In this document: positions 17,168 to 26,180 of the stretch, piece after piece
Position numbering within the stretch: position 1 is the first letter of the stretch
Layout: each line of letters starts with the position of its first letter
Assembly (NCBI GenBank): GCA_022783665.1
Contig: JALFZJ010000010.1
Coordinates: forward strand, 1-33,331
From: Arcanobacterium sp.
Lineage (GTDB): Bacteria > Actinomycetota > Actinomycetes > Actinomycetales > Actinomycetaceae
Reading direction: 5' to 3'
Length of the DNA stretch: 33,331 nucleotides
The notes under the pieces: generated by a model
What the model was told of the DNA's origin: nothing
Seen by the model: only the letters and a program-made list of their open reading frames with translations
Databases searched by the model: none
Program-made: the position numbers and the translations under genes

Positions 17168-17257
17168 ATGCAAACTGCACATATTTCGCGAGCGTGTTGC
17201 CCGTTCGAGGATGTTCACCACGTGGACTCTCCAATTCCACTTCGTGGCCTTTTTTGA
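17168..17257 (+). CDS. Possible leader peptide of the pyr cluster (pyrL-like)
   Basis: An ATG with AGGTG just before it opens a 29-codon frame that ends at TGA 17255-17257. The last codons cover both arms and the T-run of the terminator at 17218-17255. This geometry, a short translated leader ending inside an intrinsic terminator ahead of pyrimidine genes, is that of pyrL before pyrBI in Escherichia coli. There, a ribosome close behind polymerase prevents the terminator from folding when UTP is low. Here the role is inferred. The peptide itself shows no recognised motif. No pyrR gene is present in the cluster. Confidence 0.5.
   Translation: MQTAHISRACCPFEDVHHVDSPIPLRGLF
17218..17255 (+). terminator. 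Intrinsic terminator or attenuator before pyrC
   Basis: CCACG-TGGA (17218-17226) pairs with TCCA (17236-17239) and CGTGG (17243-17247), leaving a 3-base bulge. Six T residues follow at 17250-17255. It is 63 bases before pyrC and too far from clpB (over 400 bases) to be its natural end, so an attenuator for the pyr genes is the likeliest reading. Confidence 0.7.
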
Positions 17258-17317
17258 CACGGCGCCCTTTGCCAACATAAGTTTTCTCAGAATGCAGTTG
17301 GTGAAAGGCACACAAGC

Positions 17318-18697
17318 ATGACCAGTTTCGAAAACTGTACGTACATTACGCCGTCTGATGCAGAGGGCTTCTCAGAGATTTCCTCTCAGGCATCGAAGGC
17401 ATCGGGTATACCGGAGGAATCGCATCCTCAATCGATTCACTCGCACCGATTCCACGGATTACATCGAAAGACGCCCGGCGAATCCGCAGTTGAAGCATTC
17501 ACACAGCGCTGCATTACCGAAACACCTAACGATCCGAAAATGAACGAACTTCTTCATTCATTCAATTCGGATCGTTTTGTTATACTGCCCGGGCTATGCG
17601 ATGTGCATGTGCATTTTCGTGAACCTGGCCTTTCCTACAAAGAGACTATTGCAACGGGATGCGCCGCTGCCGCCCACGGCGGATTCACCGCCGTGGGCGC
17701 AATGCCCAACCTTGATCCCGTGCCCGATTCCCTTGAACATCTCGCTGTAGAAGAAAGCCTCATTGCACGTGATGCAACGATCGCCGTGTACCCGTATGGG
17801 TCAATCACGGTAGGGGAGAAAGGCGAGCAGCTTTCCGATATTGCCGGCATGGCTCCGCGTGTGCTCGCTTTCTCCGATGATGGAATGGGTGTGCAAGATC
17901 CGGCCATCATGCGTGATGCCATGTTGCTTGCCAAGGAGCACGGCAAAATCATTGCGGCGCACTGTGAAGATGCCGCCCTTAAAGGCGATGGATATATCAA
18001 CGATGGTGAATACGCGCATACGCATGGCCATCGGGGTATCCCAGTAGAATCTGAATGGCGTGAACTTGAGCGCGATCTTGAGCTCGCCCGCGATACAGGT
18101 GCTGCCTTTCATGCGTGCCATGTGAGTTGTGTGGAGAGCTTCGATCTTGTGCGTGCCGCAAAAGCGGACGGGGTAGACGTCACCTGCGAAACGGCGCCAC
18201 ACTACCTCACGCTCGACGATTCAATGCTTGAAGAGGCAGGCCACTTCAAAATGAATCCGCCTTTGCGCTCCCCTGAGAATCGAGAAGCCCTGTTGGAGGC
18301 TGTTGCGGACGGCACAGTAGATATGATCGCCACTGATCATGCACCACACTCAGCTGAAGAAAAGTCACGAGGCCTTGAAGGAAGCGCTTTTGGCATTGTA
18401 GGGCTTGAAACGAGTTTCCCCGTGCTTTATACGCAACTCGTGTTGAGCGGCGTCATTGATCTAGAACATCTCATCGATCTCATGGCAGTTGCTCCGCGCG
18501 AACGCTTCTCGATTCCTCTTGGCAACGACTTCACGATCTGGGATCTGCATGAGCAATACCAGATCAATCCCCGCGATTTCCTCTCGAAAGGCACAGCCAC
18601 TCCATTTGCGGGGTGGAGTGTATATGGCGCCTGCAAACTCACGGTATTCGGCGGGAAAGTAGTATGGATAGACGCCGCAGGGGAGGATCGCGCATGA
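17318..18697 (+). CDS. pyrC: Dihydroorotase
   Basis: This 459-residue class I dihydroorotase cyclises carbamoyl-aspartate to dihydroorotate. Metal-site motifs are HVHFREPG (residues 97-104), AAHCEDAA, FHACHVSC, the substrate region FKMNPPLRSP and the catalytic aspartate in ATDHAPHS. A normal actinobacterial PyrC is near 425 residues with HVHFR near residue 60. The extra N-terminal 40 or so residues here (polar, rich in S, H and E) do not match the family. The ATG at 17318 has AAAGG upstream; an internal start such as M75 would remove part of the first beta domain, so the long form is kept. It overlaps pyrK by 4 bases. Confidence 0.93.
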   Translation: MTSFENCTYITPSDAEGFSEISSQASKASGIPEESHPQSIHSHRFHGLHRKTPGESAVEAFTQRCITETPNDPKMNELLHSFNSDRFVILPGLCDVHVHFREPGLSYKETIATGCAAAAHGGFTAVGAMPNLDPVPDSLEHLAVEESLIARDATIAVYPYGSITVGEKGEQLSDIAGMAPRVLAFSDDGMGVQDPAIMRDAMLLAKEHGKIIAAHCEDAALKGDGYINDGEYAHTHGHRGIPVESEWRELERDLELARDTGAAFHACHVSCVESFDLVRAAKADGVDVTCETAPHYLTLDDSMLEEAGHFKMNPPLRSPENREALLEAVADGTVDMIATDHAPHSAEEKSRGLEGSAFGIVGLETSFPVLYTQLVLSGVIDLEHLIDLMAVAPRERFSIPLGNDFTIWDLHEQYQINPRDFLSKGTATPFAGWSVYGACKLTVFGGKVVWIDAAGEDRA

Positions 18698-19665
18698 CGC
18701 CCCCAGAATCATCGGCTCCTACACTTGTGCATGCGGCAATTGGTGCGCATCGAGAAATAGCACCACATGTATATGAACTGCGTCTGGGTGGCGATTTCAC
18801 TTCCATTTCCACCCCTGGGCAATTTGTTAATGTGGGCATTCCAGGGTTTATTCTTAAGCGCCCAATTTCTGTATGTGATATTTCAGCTGATCGCCGAGAA
18901 CTCGTGCTCGTATACAAAGTGATAGGCGAAGGCACCGCAGCCCTCGCGCGTCTCAAACCTGGTGCATGCCTTGAAATACTTTCTGGCCTTGGCAATGGGT
19001 TCGACGTAGCGAAGGCTGGGCAGCATCCCGTTCTAGTAGGTGGCGGTGTTGGGATTCCGCCGCTGTATTGGCTTGCGAAAGAGCTTTTGAGATCTGGGGT
19101 GAAACCCACCGTTGTGTTGGGCTTTAATACTGCCCGCGAAATCTTCTATGCCGATAAATTTGCAAGCCTCGGTGCCGACGTAATCGTTACTACCATAGAC
19201 GCCACCTACGGAACCCAGGGGTATGCCACCGCTGCATTCGAGCCCTTCGAGACTGCCAGGTCTCGCGGTGCTTCTCCTGCCGGTGCTGGTGTTGGAACAC
19301 GCGTTGGGGAAAAAGCTCTTGGCGAAACAGCATTCGGCGAAACAGCGCTTGGCGAAACAGCGCTTGGCGAAACAAGACTCGCCGAAGCGGCGTCTGCCAC
19401 GAGGGATTCGCGGAGAATAGAGCCTCAAGCACCGATATCTCGGCATGGCTACAGTTTCATATACGCCTGTGGCCCTTTGCCAATGCTTCGCGCCCTCCAT
19501 CCACACGGGGCTCACACTGGTGGCCAATACAGCTTTGAAGAGCGTATGGCCTGCGGATTCGGTGCCTGTATGGGCTGCTCTGTAAAAACCGCCGGCGGCA
19601 CATACAAGCGACTGTGCAAAGAAGGGCCAGTGCTCGATCAGGAGGAAATCCTATGGGAAGCATGA
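18694..19665 (+). CDS. pyrK: Dihydroorotate dehydrogenase electron transfer subunit
   Basis: This FAD and [2Fe-2S] subunit passes electrons from PyrD to NAD+. Visible are the flavin-binding stretch LKRPISVCDIS (about residues 53-63), the NAD-binding LVGGGVGIPPLYWLAKEL, FIYACGPLPML, and the iron-sulfur cysteines in ACGFGACMGCSVK plus the later RLCKEGP. The chosen ATG at 18694 overlaps the pyrC stop (ATGA) and follows GGGGAGG; the open frame reaches back to 18613 only by chance. At 323 residues it is about 60 longer than usual. The excess is a linker between the NAD and Fe-S parts that holds six tandem 15-base units. Confidence 0.93.
   Translation: MTPPESSAPTLVHAAIGAHREIAPHVYELRLGGDFTSISTPGQFVNVGIPGFILKRPISVCDISADRRELVLVYKVIGEGTAALARLKPGACLEILSGLGNGFDVAKAGQHPVLVGGGVGIPPLYWLAKELLRSGVKPTVVLGFNTAREIFYADKFASLGADVIVTTIDATYGTQGYATAAFEPFETARSRGASPAGAGVGTRVGEKALGETAFGETALGETALGETRLAEAASATRDSRRIEPQAPISRHGYSFIYACGPLPMLRALHPHGAHTGGQYSFEERMACGFGACMGCSVKTAGGTYKRLCKEGPVLDQEEILWEA
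19306..19395 (+). repeat. Six tandem 15-bp coding repeats inside pyrK
   Basis: Units are GGGGAAAAAGCTCTT, GGCGAAACAGCATTC, GGCGAAACAGCGCTT (twice), GGCGAAACAAGACTC and GCCGAAGCGGCGTCT. They encode G-E-T-A-L-type pentapeptides. Two adjacent units are identical, so the tract may vary in length by slippage without breaking the frame. Confidence 0.95.
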
Positions 19666-20585
19666 GCAACCTCGCGGTGACGCTATGTGGAATCGAGCTG
19701 GATAACCCCGTGATTCCTGCCTCCGGCACATTCGGTTTTGGATATGAGTTTGCAGAGCTTTGGGATATCAACCAGCTCGGAACCTTCAGCTTCAAAGGCA
19801 CAACCGCCGAGCCGCGCTTTGGAAACCCTACCCCAAGAATTGCGGAGACGCCGTCTGGCATGCTTAACGCCGTAGGGCTGCAAAATCCAGGCGTGGACCG
19901 CGTTATCAGCGAAGAACTCCCCAAACTTGCGGCAGTGTACACCAAGCCTGTGATGGCGAATGTGAGTGGCTTTTCCTACGAGGAATTCGCCCACGTGTGC
20001 GCCGCACTCGATCCTATCGAACAGATCGGCTGGTTCGAAGTGAATGTGAGCTGCCCAAACGTACATGCTGGCGGTGAAAACTTCGCCTCCCACCCCCACA
20101 CTGCAGCAGCAGTTGTGGAGGCGGCACGAGCTGCAACGAGTAAACCCCTTATCATCAAGCTCAGCCCCAACGTCACAAACGTAGTGGAGATTGCCCACGC
20201 CTGCGAACAAGCAGGCGCAGACGCTTTCTCCCTGATCAACACGCTCGTGGGGATGCGCATCGATCCTCGAACGCGGCGCCCGATCATTGCCAACACCACC
20301 GGAGGGCTCTCCGGGTCTGCCGTATTCCCTGTAGCGCTGCGCATGGTGTATCAGCTCTATCAAGCTACGGCATTGCCGATTATTGGCATAGGTGGCGTGG
20401 CGAGCGCGCGAGACGTGCTCGAAATGATGATGGCAGGAGCTACTGCAGTGCAGGTAGGCACGGCGAACCTCATTGATCCGTGGGCATGCCCGAAAATCAT
20501 TGATGCACTTGCGCCAACGGTTCGTGAGTACGGATTCGAGCGCATCAGCGATGCAATTGGAGCGGCACACGCACCCGCCCACTAG
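19653..20585 (+). CDS. pyrD: Dihydroorotate dehydrogenase, class 1B catalytic subunit
   Basis: This FMN enzyme oxidises dihydroorotate to orotate and pairs with PyrK. Features are NPVIPASGTFGFG, the active-site cysteine in EVNVSCPNVH, the lysine in IIKLSPNVTNV, INTLVGMRID, GGLSG and the phosphate-binding IIGIGGVAS followed by AVQVGTANL. The ATG at 19653 is favoured by AGGAGG seven bases upstream; ATG 19662 would give the exact ATGA overlap but sits too far from that site. Either way it overlaps the end of pyrK. The presence of pyrK marks it as the NAD-linked 1B type. Confidence 0.94.
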   Translation: MGSMSNLAVTLCGIELDNPVIPASGTFGFGYEFAELWDINQLGTFSFKGTTAEPRFGNPTPRIAETPSGMLNAVGLQNPGVDRVISEELPKLAAVYTKPVMANVSGFSYEEFAHVCAALDPIEQIGWFEVNVSCPNVHAGGENFASHPHTAAAVVEAARAATSKPLIIKLSPNVTNVVEIAHACEQAGADAFSLINTLVGMRIDPRTRRPIIANTTGGLSGSAVFPVALRMVYQLYQATALPIIGIGGVASARDVLEMMMAGATAVQVGTANLIDPWACPKIIDALAPTVREYGFERISDAIGAAHAPAH

Positions 20586-20672
20586 TGCCAATGGTACGAA
20601 GTGGCACCACGAGAGCCTGCGGCGAGCACACGATAACCCAAAGCACGCAGCGAAGAGGAGAAAGAGGCAAAC

Positions 20673-21404
20673 ATGGGGAAAGACGTCATCATAGCTTGCG
20701 ATTTTCCAAGCGGCACACAGACGATTGAATTCCTTGAGCAGTTCAACCGCGTATCCTCCCTTGAATCGAGCAATCCCACCGGCAAACCCTTCGTGAAAAT
20801 CGGGATGGAACTGTACTATGCGGAAGGCCCGGCGATAGTGCGCGAACTCAAATCGCGCGGCCACAAGATCTTCCTCGATCTTAAACTCCACGACATCCCC
20901 AACACTGTGCGCAAAGCGATGGCGGTGTTGGCATCACTCGACATCGATATGTGTAATGTGCATGCTGGCGGCACGGCGGCGATGATGCGCGCCGCAGTAG
21001 AAGGCCTCACTCGCCCAGACGGTACGCGGCCGCTACTGATCGCCGTCACGCAGCTTACCTCTACTGACCAACAATCCATGGAACGCGATCTCCTCATCCA
21101 CGATCCGATGCCCGAAGTGGTTTTGCACTATGCACAGACGGCGGCCAGCTCAGGGCTTGACGGCGTGGTATGCTCACCGCTTGAGGCCCGCGGCGTACAT
21201 GAGCGGTGCGGAGAGAATTTCTTGACGGTGACGCCCGGAGTCCGCTTCGCAGACGGTGATGTAGGCGATCAAAAACGCGTGATGACGCCGTCTCAAGCTC
21301 GCGACGTGGGATCGGATTACATCGTGGTAGGGCGGCCAATCACCCAAGCGCCTGATCCCGTGGCAGCGTATGAACGCTGCGTGGTGGAGTTTCTTGGGGC
21401 GTGA
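20673..21404 (+). CDS. pyrF: Orotidine 5'-phosphate decarboxylase
   Basis: This 243-residue decarboxylase makes UMP from OMP. The N-terminal VIIACDFPSG, the catalytic FLDLKLHDIPNTV with its D-K-x2-D array, MCNVHAGG and the C-terminal phosphate-binding VTPGVRF and YIVVGRPIT are typical of the short bacterial form (as in E. coli and Bacillus), not the long actinobacterial form of Mycobacterium. The ATG has AGAGGAG upstream. It follows pyrD after 87 bases. Confidence 0.95.
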   Translation: MGKDVIIACDFPSGTQTIEFLEQFNRVSSLESSNPTGKPFVKIGMELYYAEGPAIVRELKSRGHKIFLDLKLHDIPNTVRKAMAVLASLDIDMCNVHAGGTAAMMRAAVEGLTRPDGTRPLLIAVTQLTSTDQQSMERDLLIHDPMPEVVLHYAQTAASSGLDGVVCSPLEARGVHERCGENFLTVTPGVRFADGDVGDQKRVMTPSQARDVGSDYIVVGRPITQAPDPVAAYERCVVEFLGA

Positions 21405-21586
21405 ATCCCCAATGGCTAGATTCGCGGGCAGCATTCACGCCACGCACCAGCAAGCAGCTATCTGGCGGGGCGGCGCATGTTCAAGGTGTGGCTGGCTATC
21501 GCCGTATCATTGGCGCCACCAACCCCTGGTGCCCAGATGCACAAAGCGCACAGTAGCAATTGCTAATACACAGTGAAAGGAAACGA

Positions 21587-22222
21587 GTGAACACGAAGGA
21601 ACGCATCGCGCGAGACCTCCTCGCCATCAAGGCTGTATTCTTACGCCCTGAGGAGCCATTCACATGGGCAAGCGGTATCAAAAGCCCAATTTATTGCGAC
21701 AACCGCCTTACCTTGGGCTACCCTGAGGTGCGCACACGTATTGAGGAAGGATTCGCAGAGCTCATCCGTGCTGAGTTTCCTGAAGCCGAGTCCCTGATGG
21801 GTACCGCTACTGCCGGTATTGCGCACGCAGCAATCACAGCGCAACTCCTGAGCCTACCAATGGGGTATGTACGCAGCGGCGCAAAAGACCACGGGCGCAA
21901 CAACCGCATCGAAGGAGTGCTCAATCCTGGCACCAAGGTAGTTGTTGTAGAAGATCTCGTTTCTACCGGCGGCTCGGTGATCGAGGTAGTGGATGCATTA
22001 CGAGACGCCGGAGCACACGTGTTGGGGGTAGTCTCAATTTTCACTTACGGCATGGAAAAAGCAACGCAGCGCTTCGAGCAGGCACATGTGCGATACCTTG
22101 CACTCACGGATTTCGACGAAGTAGTGCGCGTAGCGGTTGAGACGGGCGCAATTTCCCCTGACGCCCAAGCAAAGCTTCTTGCCTTCCGTGCCAACCCCCA
22201 AGACGAATCGTGGATGAACTAA
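21587..22222 (+). CDS. pyrE: Orotate phosphoribosyltransferase
   Basis: This 211-residue enzyme joins orotate and PRPP to OMP. The PRPP motif is [23 protein letters not shown] and [12 protein letters not shown] are further family segments. The frame is open from 21560, but GTG 21587 with AAAGGAAA is the better start and gives the usual length. About 180 bases separate it from pyrF, and I see no terminator there. Confidence 0.94.
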   Translation: MNTKERIARDLLAIKAVFLRPEEPFTWASGIKSPIYCDNRLTLGYPEVRTRIEEGFAELIRAEFPEAESLMGTATAGIAHAAITAQLLSLPMGYVRSGAKDHGRNNRIEGVLNPGTKVVVVEDLVSTGGSVIEVVDALRDAGAHVLGVVSIFTYGMEKATQRFEQAHVRYLALTDFDEVVRVAVETGAISPDAQAKLLAFRANPQDESWMN

Positions 22223-22341
22223 AGATTCTTGGCGCGAGGCTCGGCTCCGGCGTCATTCATACCAGAACTCATAAGACCAAAAAACGCGAACACGCGCCAC
22301 GCTAGCGCTAAAGCCCATACGCCGTGCGAGAAAGGAAACGC

Positions 22342-23271
22342 ATGCGAAGCCTTATCGATATTATGGATCTCTCCCCAGAGGAAGTGGCGGATCTTATTGC
22401 CAGCGCAAAGGATATTATCGCCAATCCAGCGAACTATGCGCAGGTGTGTGCTGGAAAGAAGCTCGCCACACTGTTTTATGAGCCGTCGACGCGCACCCGC
22501 CTGAGTTTCGAAGCGGCGATGTACGAACTCGGCGGGCATGTGATCGGCTTTTCGTCTGCAGATTCCAGTTCGGCCACGAAAGGCGAGTCGGTAGCAGATA
22601 CGGCGAAGGTGATCTCCTGCTATGCAGATATTATCGCGATGCGCCACCCGAAAGAGGGTGCTCCGTTGGTCGCGGCGGCGAACGCTTCAATACCAGTGAT
22701 CAATGCGGGAGACGGCGGGCATGCTCACCCTACGCAGACTCTTACCGATCTGCTCACGATTGATCGCGAAATGGGCGGGATCGATGGTCTCACAGTTGGC
22801 TTCTGTGGCGATCTGAAATTCGGGCGCACAGTACATTCGCTGATTCACGCGCTTGCACGCTATCAGGATGTGAAAGTGGTGCTGATTTCACCTGATGAGC
22901 TCAAATTGCCGTCGTATGTGAAAAATGACGTGCTACGCAAGAGCGGTATTGAATTCGAGCAGACCTCCGAACTTGACGGCGCGCTTCGCGAGCTCGACGT
23001 GCTCTATATGACGCGTATGCAACAAGAACGCTTCGCCGATATCAACGAGTATTTGCGGTTGAAAGATTCCTATATTCTCACGCCTGAAAAGTTGGCGCAT
23101 GCAAAGCCGAGCATGAGGATACTGCATCCGCTGCCGCGAGTGAATGAGATATCCGTGGCCGTAGATTCTGATCCGCGTGCAGCCTATTTCCGCCAGGTGC
23201 TTAACGGCAAATATGTGCGTATGGCCCTTATTATCAAGCTTTTGCGTGATGCAGGCACGATTACGCAGTAG
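22342..23271 (+). CDS. pyrB: Aspartate carbamoyltransferase catalytic subunit
   Basis: This 309-residue enzyme joins carbamoyl phosphate and aspartate. Carbamoyl phosphate motif FYEPSTRTR (about residues 47-55), the loop [14 protein letters not shown], the aspartate-binding segment [11 protein letters not shown] and HPLPRVNEI are all present. ATG 22342 with AAAGGA is preferred to the upstream codon at 22324. It is followed after 58 bases by pyrI, so it should form the regulated dodecamer. Confidence 0.95.
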   Translation: MRSLIDIMDLSPEEVADLIASAKDIIANPANYAQVCAGKKLATLFYEPSTRTRLSFEAAMYELGGHVIGFSSADSSSATKGESVADTAKVISCYADIIAMRHPKEGAPLVAAANASIPVINAGDGGHAHPTQTLTDLLTIDREMGGIDGLTVGFCGDLKFGRTVHSLIHALARYQDVKVVLISPDELKLPSYVKNDVLRKSGIEFEQTSELDGALRELDVLYMTRMQQERFADINEYLRLKDSYILTPEKLAHAKPSMRILHPLPRVNEISVAVDSDPRAAYFRQVLNGKYVRMALIIKLLRDAGTITQ

Positions 23272-23329
23272 TGGCCAGTAAGGCGTTCATCAAGCAGGAT
23301 AAGTATGTAGGGGAAGGGTGGGAACTACC

Positions 23330-23746
23330 ATGTATATCGACTCAATCAACAATGGCTTCGTAATAGACCATATCCCAGCCGGCGCGGCGATGCGCCTCTA
23401 TGACGCCCTCGGGTTGGGTGAGGTCGATGCTCCGGTTGCGATCATCAAGAATGCGCCGTCTCATCGCCAAGGCCGCAAAGATATTATCAAAGTGGATTGC
23501 CTGATTGATATCAACTTCGATCTTGTAGGCTACATCGCGCCCGATGCCGTAATTAATGTGATTAAAGACGGCGAACGGGTAGAGAAACGTGCGGTGGAGG
23601 TTCCTGCGCGCATCACGAACGTGGTGAAGTGCCAGAACCCGCACTGTATTACCACGGTAGAGGCTGAACTCGATCAGGTATTCAAACTTACCGATCCTGA
23701 TAAACGGGTGTATCGGTGCGCGTACTGCGAGGCGAAAGCTGCATGA
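23330..23746 (+). CDS. pyrI: Aspartate carbamoyltransferase regulatory subunit
   Basis: This 138-residue protein has the nucleotide-binding domain (IDSINNGFVIDHIPAG, KNAPSHRQGRKDIIKVD) and a C-terminal zinc site with cysteines in VVKCQNPHC and RCAYC. It binds CTP/ATP and makes PyrB allosteric. ATG 23330 matches the family start; GTG at 23318 is upstream. PyrI is usual in enterobacteria, archaea and bifidobacteria and absent from many actinobacteria, so it helps place the organism. The gap after it (23747-23899) holds only imperfect GCCTGAG-type repeats. Confidence 0.94.
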   Translation: MYIDSINNGFVIDHIPAGAAMRLYDALGLGEVDAPVAIIKNAPSHRQGRKDIIKVDCLIDINFDLVGYIAPDAVINVIKDGERVEKRAVEVPARITNVVKCQNPHCITTVEAELDQVFKLTDPDKRVYRCAYCEAKAA

Positions 23747-23899
23747 TGCCGCTGTGAGCGTGAATAGGCAGGCCTGAGGAGGGCTGAGGGTGCATGGGCG
23801 AGCCTGAGCAGGCAAGCAGCGCAACGAGGAGCGCCACAACAAGCAGCATCGAACTACGCCCGGTGAACTATCGCAGCGGAAAATCACTAGAATCAAACT

Positions 23900-24919
23900 A
23901 TGCATTTCGAGCCTCTCAGTTCTGATACTTTCACCTTCGATCATGCCTATATTGCGTTAGGTGCGGGCGGTGAACCGCGTGTGATGGTGGGCGATGTGGA
24001 TCGCGAATATTCACTGGCGTCCGTCACGAAGCCGATTGCGGCATACTCGGTACTTATCGCTGTGGAGCAAGGGAAACTCGGCTTAGACGACGATGTGGCG
24101 CCGCTGATTTTCGACGGGGCGGGTGGTTTCGATGAGCCTGCTGGTGCTGCTTTTGGCAGCCTTGCGTCTACGAGCGGTGCTAGTGTTTCCAGCAGTGCCC
24201 ACGCGCGCGAGGGGCGGGGATCGGCTGAGGCAGCGAGCACGGGATTAGTGCCTAGTGAGCGCGCTGCACGGGAGGCACTCGAGCCTGAGTATCTTCGTGG
24301 TGTGACGATCCGCCATCTCCTCGCTCATGCTTCTGGGCTGGGAGCCTCACCTGGAAAACCTCTCGCAAAGCCAAGTACTCGGCGGATATACACCAATTTC
24401 GGGTTCGATGTGCTTGCGCTTGCGTTGCGCTCTGCCATTGGAATGCCAATCCAGCAGTGGATCCATGAGCAGGTGTTCGAGCCGCTCGGCATGGTAGACG
24501 CACGGATTGAGGGTTCCATAGCAAAAGACGCCGTCTCGTCGGCCGATTCTCTTGCTCTATTCGCATCGGAGCTTCTTCGCCCTACGCTGCTCAGCCAAGA
24601 AATGCTATCCGAAGCGGTTGCCGTGCAATACCCTGGTTTGCCAGGTATCCTTCCTGGGTTCGGTCGCCAAGATGATAATGCGTGGGGCTTAGGTTTTTCG
24701 ATCAAAGGCTCGAAGCATCCTCATTGGCTTGGAGATAGTTTTTCGCCACGCGCATTTGGGCATTTCGGCCAATCGGGATCATTCCTCTACGTAGATCCAG
24801 ACGCCGGGGTGGCGGGAGTATTCCTTGGTGCGAAGCCATTTTCGCAGGTCCACGCCACGGTTTGGCCAGGGCTCAGCAACGAAATGCGCGAGCTGAGCCT
24901 CGGTTCAGCCAGGCTATAG
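23900..24919 (+). CDS. Serine hydrolase, class C beta-lactamase-like (cytoplasmic)
   Basis: This 339-residue protein of the beta-lactamase/DD-peptidase superfamily has the S-x-x-K motif SVTK (about residues 41-44), Y-x-N as YTNFG and a late HFGQSGS that stands for the third motif. There is no signal peptide, so an esterase role inside the cell is more likely than cell-wall action or resistance. Residues about 78-125 are a low-complexity insert rich in S, A and G. The true substrate is unknown. It is convergent with xth, only 26 bases apart. Confidence 0.8.
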   Translation: MHFEPLSSDTFTFDHAYIALGAGGEPRVMVGDVDREYSLASVTKPIAAYSVLIAVEQGKLGLDDDVAPLIFDGAGGFDEPAGAAFGSLASTSGASVSSSAHAREGRGSAEAASTGLVPSERAAREALEPEYLRGVTIRHLLAHASGLGASPGKPLAKPSTRRIYTNFGFDVLALALRSAIGMPIQQWIHEQVFEPLGMVDARIEGSIAKDAVSSADSLALFASELLRPTLLSQEMLSEAVAVQYPGLPGILPGFGRQDDNAWGLGFSIKGSKHPHWLGDSFSPRAFGHFGQSGSFLYVDPDAGVAGVFLGAKPFSQVHATVWPGLSNEMRELSLGSARL

Positions 24920-24945
24920 AGAGCATAATAGTGTAGCAGTGATCG

Positions 24946-25803
24946 TTACCGAAGCTCGACGATCACGGGCACATGGTCTGAGGCGCCTTTCCCCTTGCGT
25001 TCGTTGCGGTCTATGGCTGCGCCCGTTACGAGGTCAGCTACTGCTGGCGATGCGTATGCGAAATCGATCCGCATCCCTTCGTTTTTAGGGAAGCGAAGCT
25101 TTTGGTAGTCCCAGAAGGTGTAGTTGGTGGCGTACTGTCGCGTCACCTCGTGCATTCCGGCGTCTTCTACCGAAAAGAAAGCCTGGCGTTCTGGGGCGCT
25201 CAGATATAAGCCGTCGGTGCCGTTTACATCCCACACGTCGTCATCGGTAGGGATCACATTCCAATCGCCAACCAAGATGAATGCGGCATCGCGATTTGTG
25301 GCAAGTTCGCGCGCGGCGTATTTACGCAGCGCATCGAGGAACGCGAGCTTGTAATGGTAGTGAGGATCGCCGAGCGACCGACCGTTCGGTACGTACAGGC
25401 TCCATACCGTGAGTTCTCGGGGCGCGTTGGTATCTCCGGTGGGCAGTGCGAGAGTTGTTCCCAGTGCACGAGCCTCAAGCGCGCCGTCAATAAACCCTTC
25501 ACCGCCCGAAGGTGTGCCTTTTTCGAAGCCAGGCTGCCCAGGAAAGCTTGTTGCCGTGTGCGTGATAGGGAGTCGGGAGATCACCGCCACGCCATTCCAC
25601 TGATTGAGGCCGTGGGTGACTACGTGGTATCCGGCGTCTTCAAAGGGCTGGGTAGGAAACTGTTCGGGTTTGCATTTGATTTCCTGAAGTGCCAGTACGT
25701 CGAGATCGTGCCGCTCAAGCACGGAAAGTGCGCGATCCACTCGCCCGGCGGCGCGAATCGAATTTATGTTCCATGTTGCCAGTTTCATTGGCTCGTGCCC
25801 CAT
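24946..25803 (-). CDS. xth: Exodeoxyribonuclease III
   Basis: This enzyme of the ExoIII/AP endonuclease family cuts DNA at abasic sites. Motifs are LATWNINSIRA, LALQEIKC with the metal-binding glutamate, SLYVPNGR, GDWNVIP and the C-terminal SDHVPV with the catalytic histidine. The open frame begins at 25803, but MKLATW at 25788 matches the family start, giving 280 residues. The minus-strand sequence upstream has ATGACA and TAGGAT 19 bases apart as a possible promoter. Confidence 0.93.
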   Translation of the reverse strand: MGHEPMKLATWNINSIRAAGRVDRALSVLERHDLDVLALQEIKCKPEQFPTQPFEDAGYHVVTHGLNQWNGVAVISRLPITHTATSFPGQPGFEKGTPSGGEGFIDGALEARALGTTLALPTGDTNAPRELTVWSLYVPNGRSLGDPHYHYKLAFLDALRKYAARELATNRDAAFILVGDWNVIPTDDDVWDVNGTDGLYLSAPERQAFFSVEDAGMHEVTRQYATNYTFWDYQKLRFPKNEGMRIDFAYASPAVADLVTGAAIDRNERKGKGASDHVPVIVELR

Positions 25804-25961
25804 TCCTTTGCTTGAGCCTTCATCCTACAGGCTTTCGACGCGGGATTGTCATGCTGAGACGCCGGAGCGGATGTTGCCCCGCTGCGCTGCCCTTGAGAGT
25901 GATTTCGAGCGTCGTCATCAATCAATATGGGGTACTGAGCTATGGCGTAGGTGGCACCGAG

Positions 25962-26180
25962 CTATGGTGCTAGGCACTGAATCGGGATCACGTGCACCCC
26001 AGTCTCGGGATCTGTATACGCGAGATCCGTGCCACCTACAATCAAAATGGGAGCTCTTGGCGTTCCAAGCGCGTTAGTATCTACAGCGTTAGCGGTAGAA
26101 GTGAGGCTCTTGATCCCACTTGGAATCCTGCGTGCTCCGAGTTTGACTTCTACACCAGCCCAGGTGCCGTCCTCAGCATA
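25962..26180 (-). pseudogene. C-terminal remnant of a DUF4143 AAA-type ATPase gene
   Basis: On the minus strand a 71-codon stretch reads AEDGTWAGVEVKLG, then a degenerate middle, then LIVGGTDLAYTDPETGVHVI ending in P-I-Q-C-L-A-P and TAG. The WxxxEVKLG and GVHVIP parts are the characteristic ends of ATP-binding proteins with a DUF4143 domain, which are about 420 residues long. The gene is cut at its 5' side, precisely where three 23-bp tandem repeats begin. No ATPase domain remains, so it is a dead fragment. A middle fragment of the same family lies at 30246-30469. Confidence 0.75.

Noticed and set aside
19683..20891. 402-codon minus-strand frame opposite pyrD and pyrF
   Set aside because: Long, but rich in H and C and without motifs; it lies opposite two clear enzymes and is an antisense shadow.
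23747..23899. Repeat region after pyrI as an RNA gene or small array
   Set aside because: The GCCTGAG-type copies are irregular and form no stable fold that I can see.
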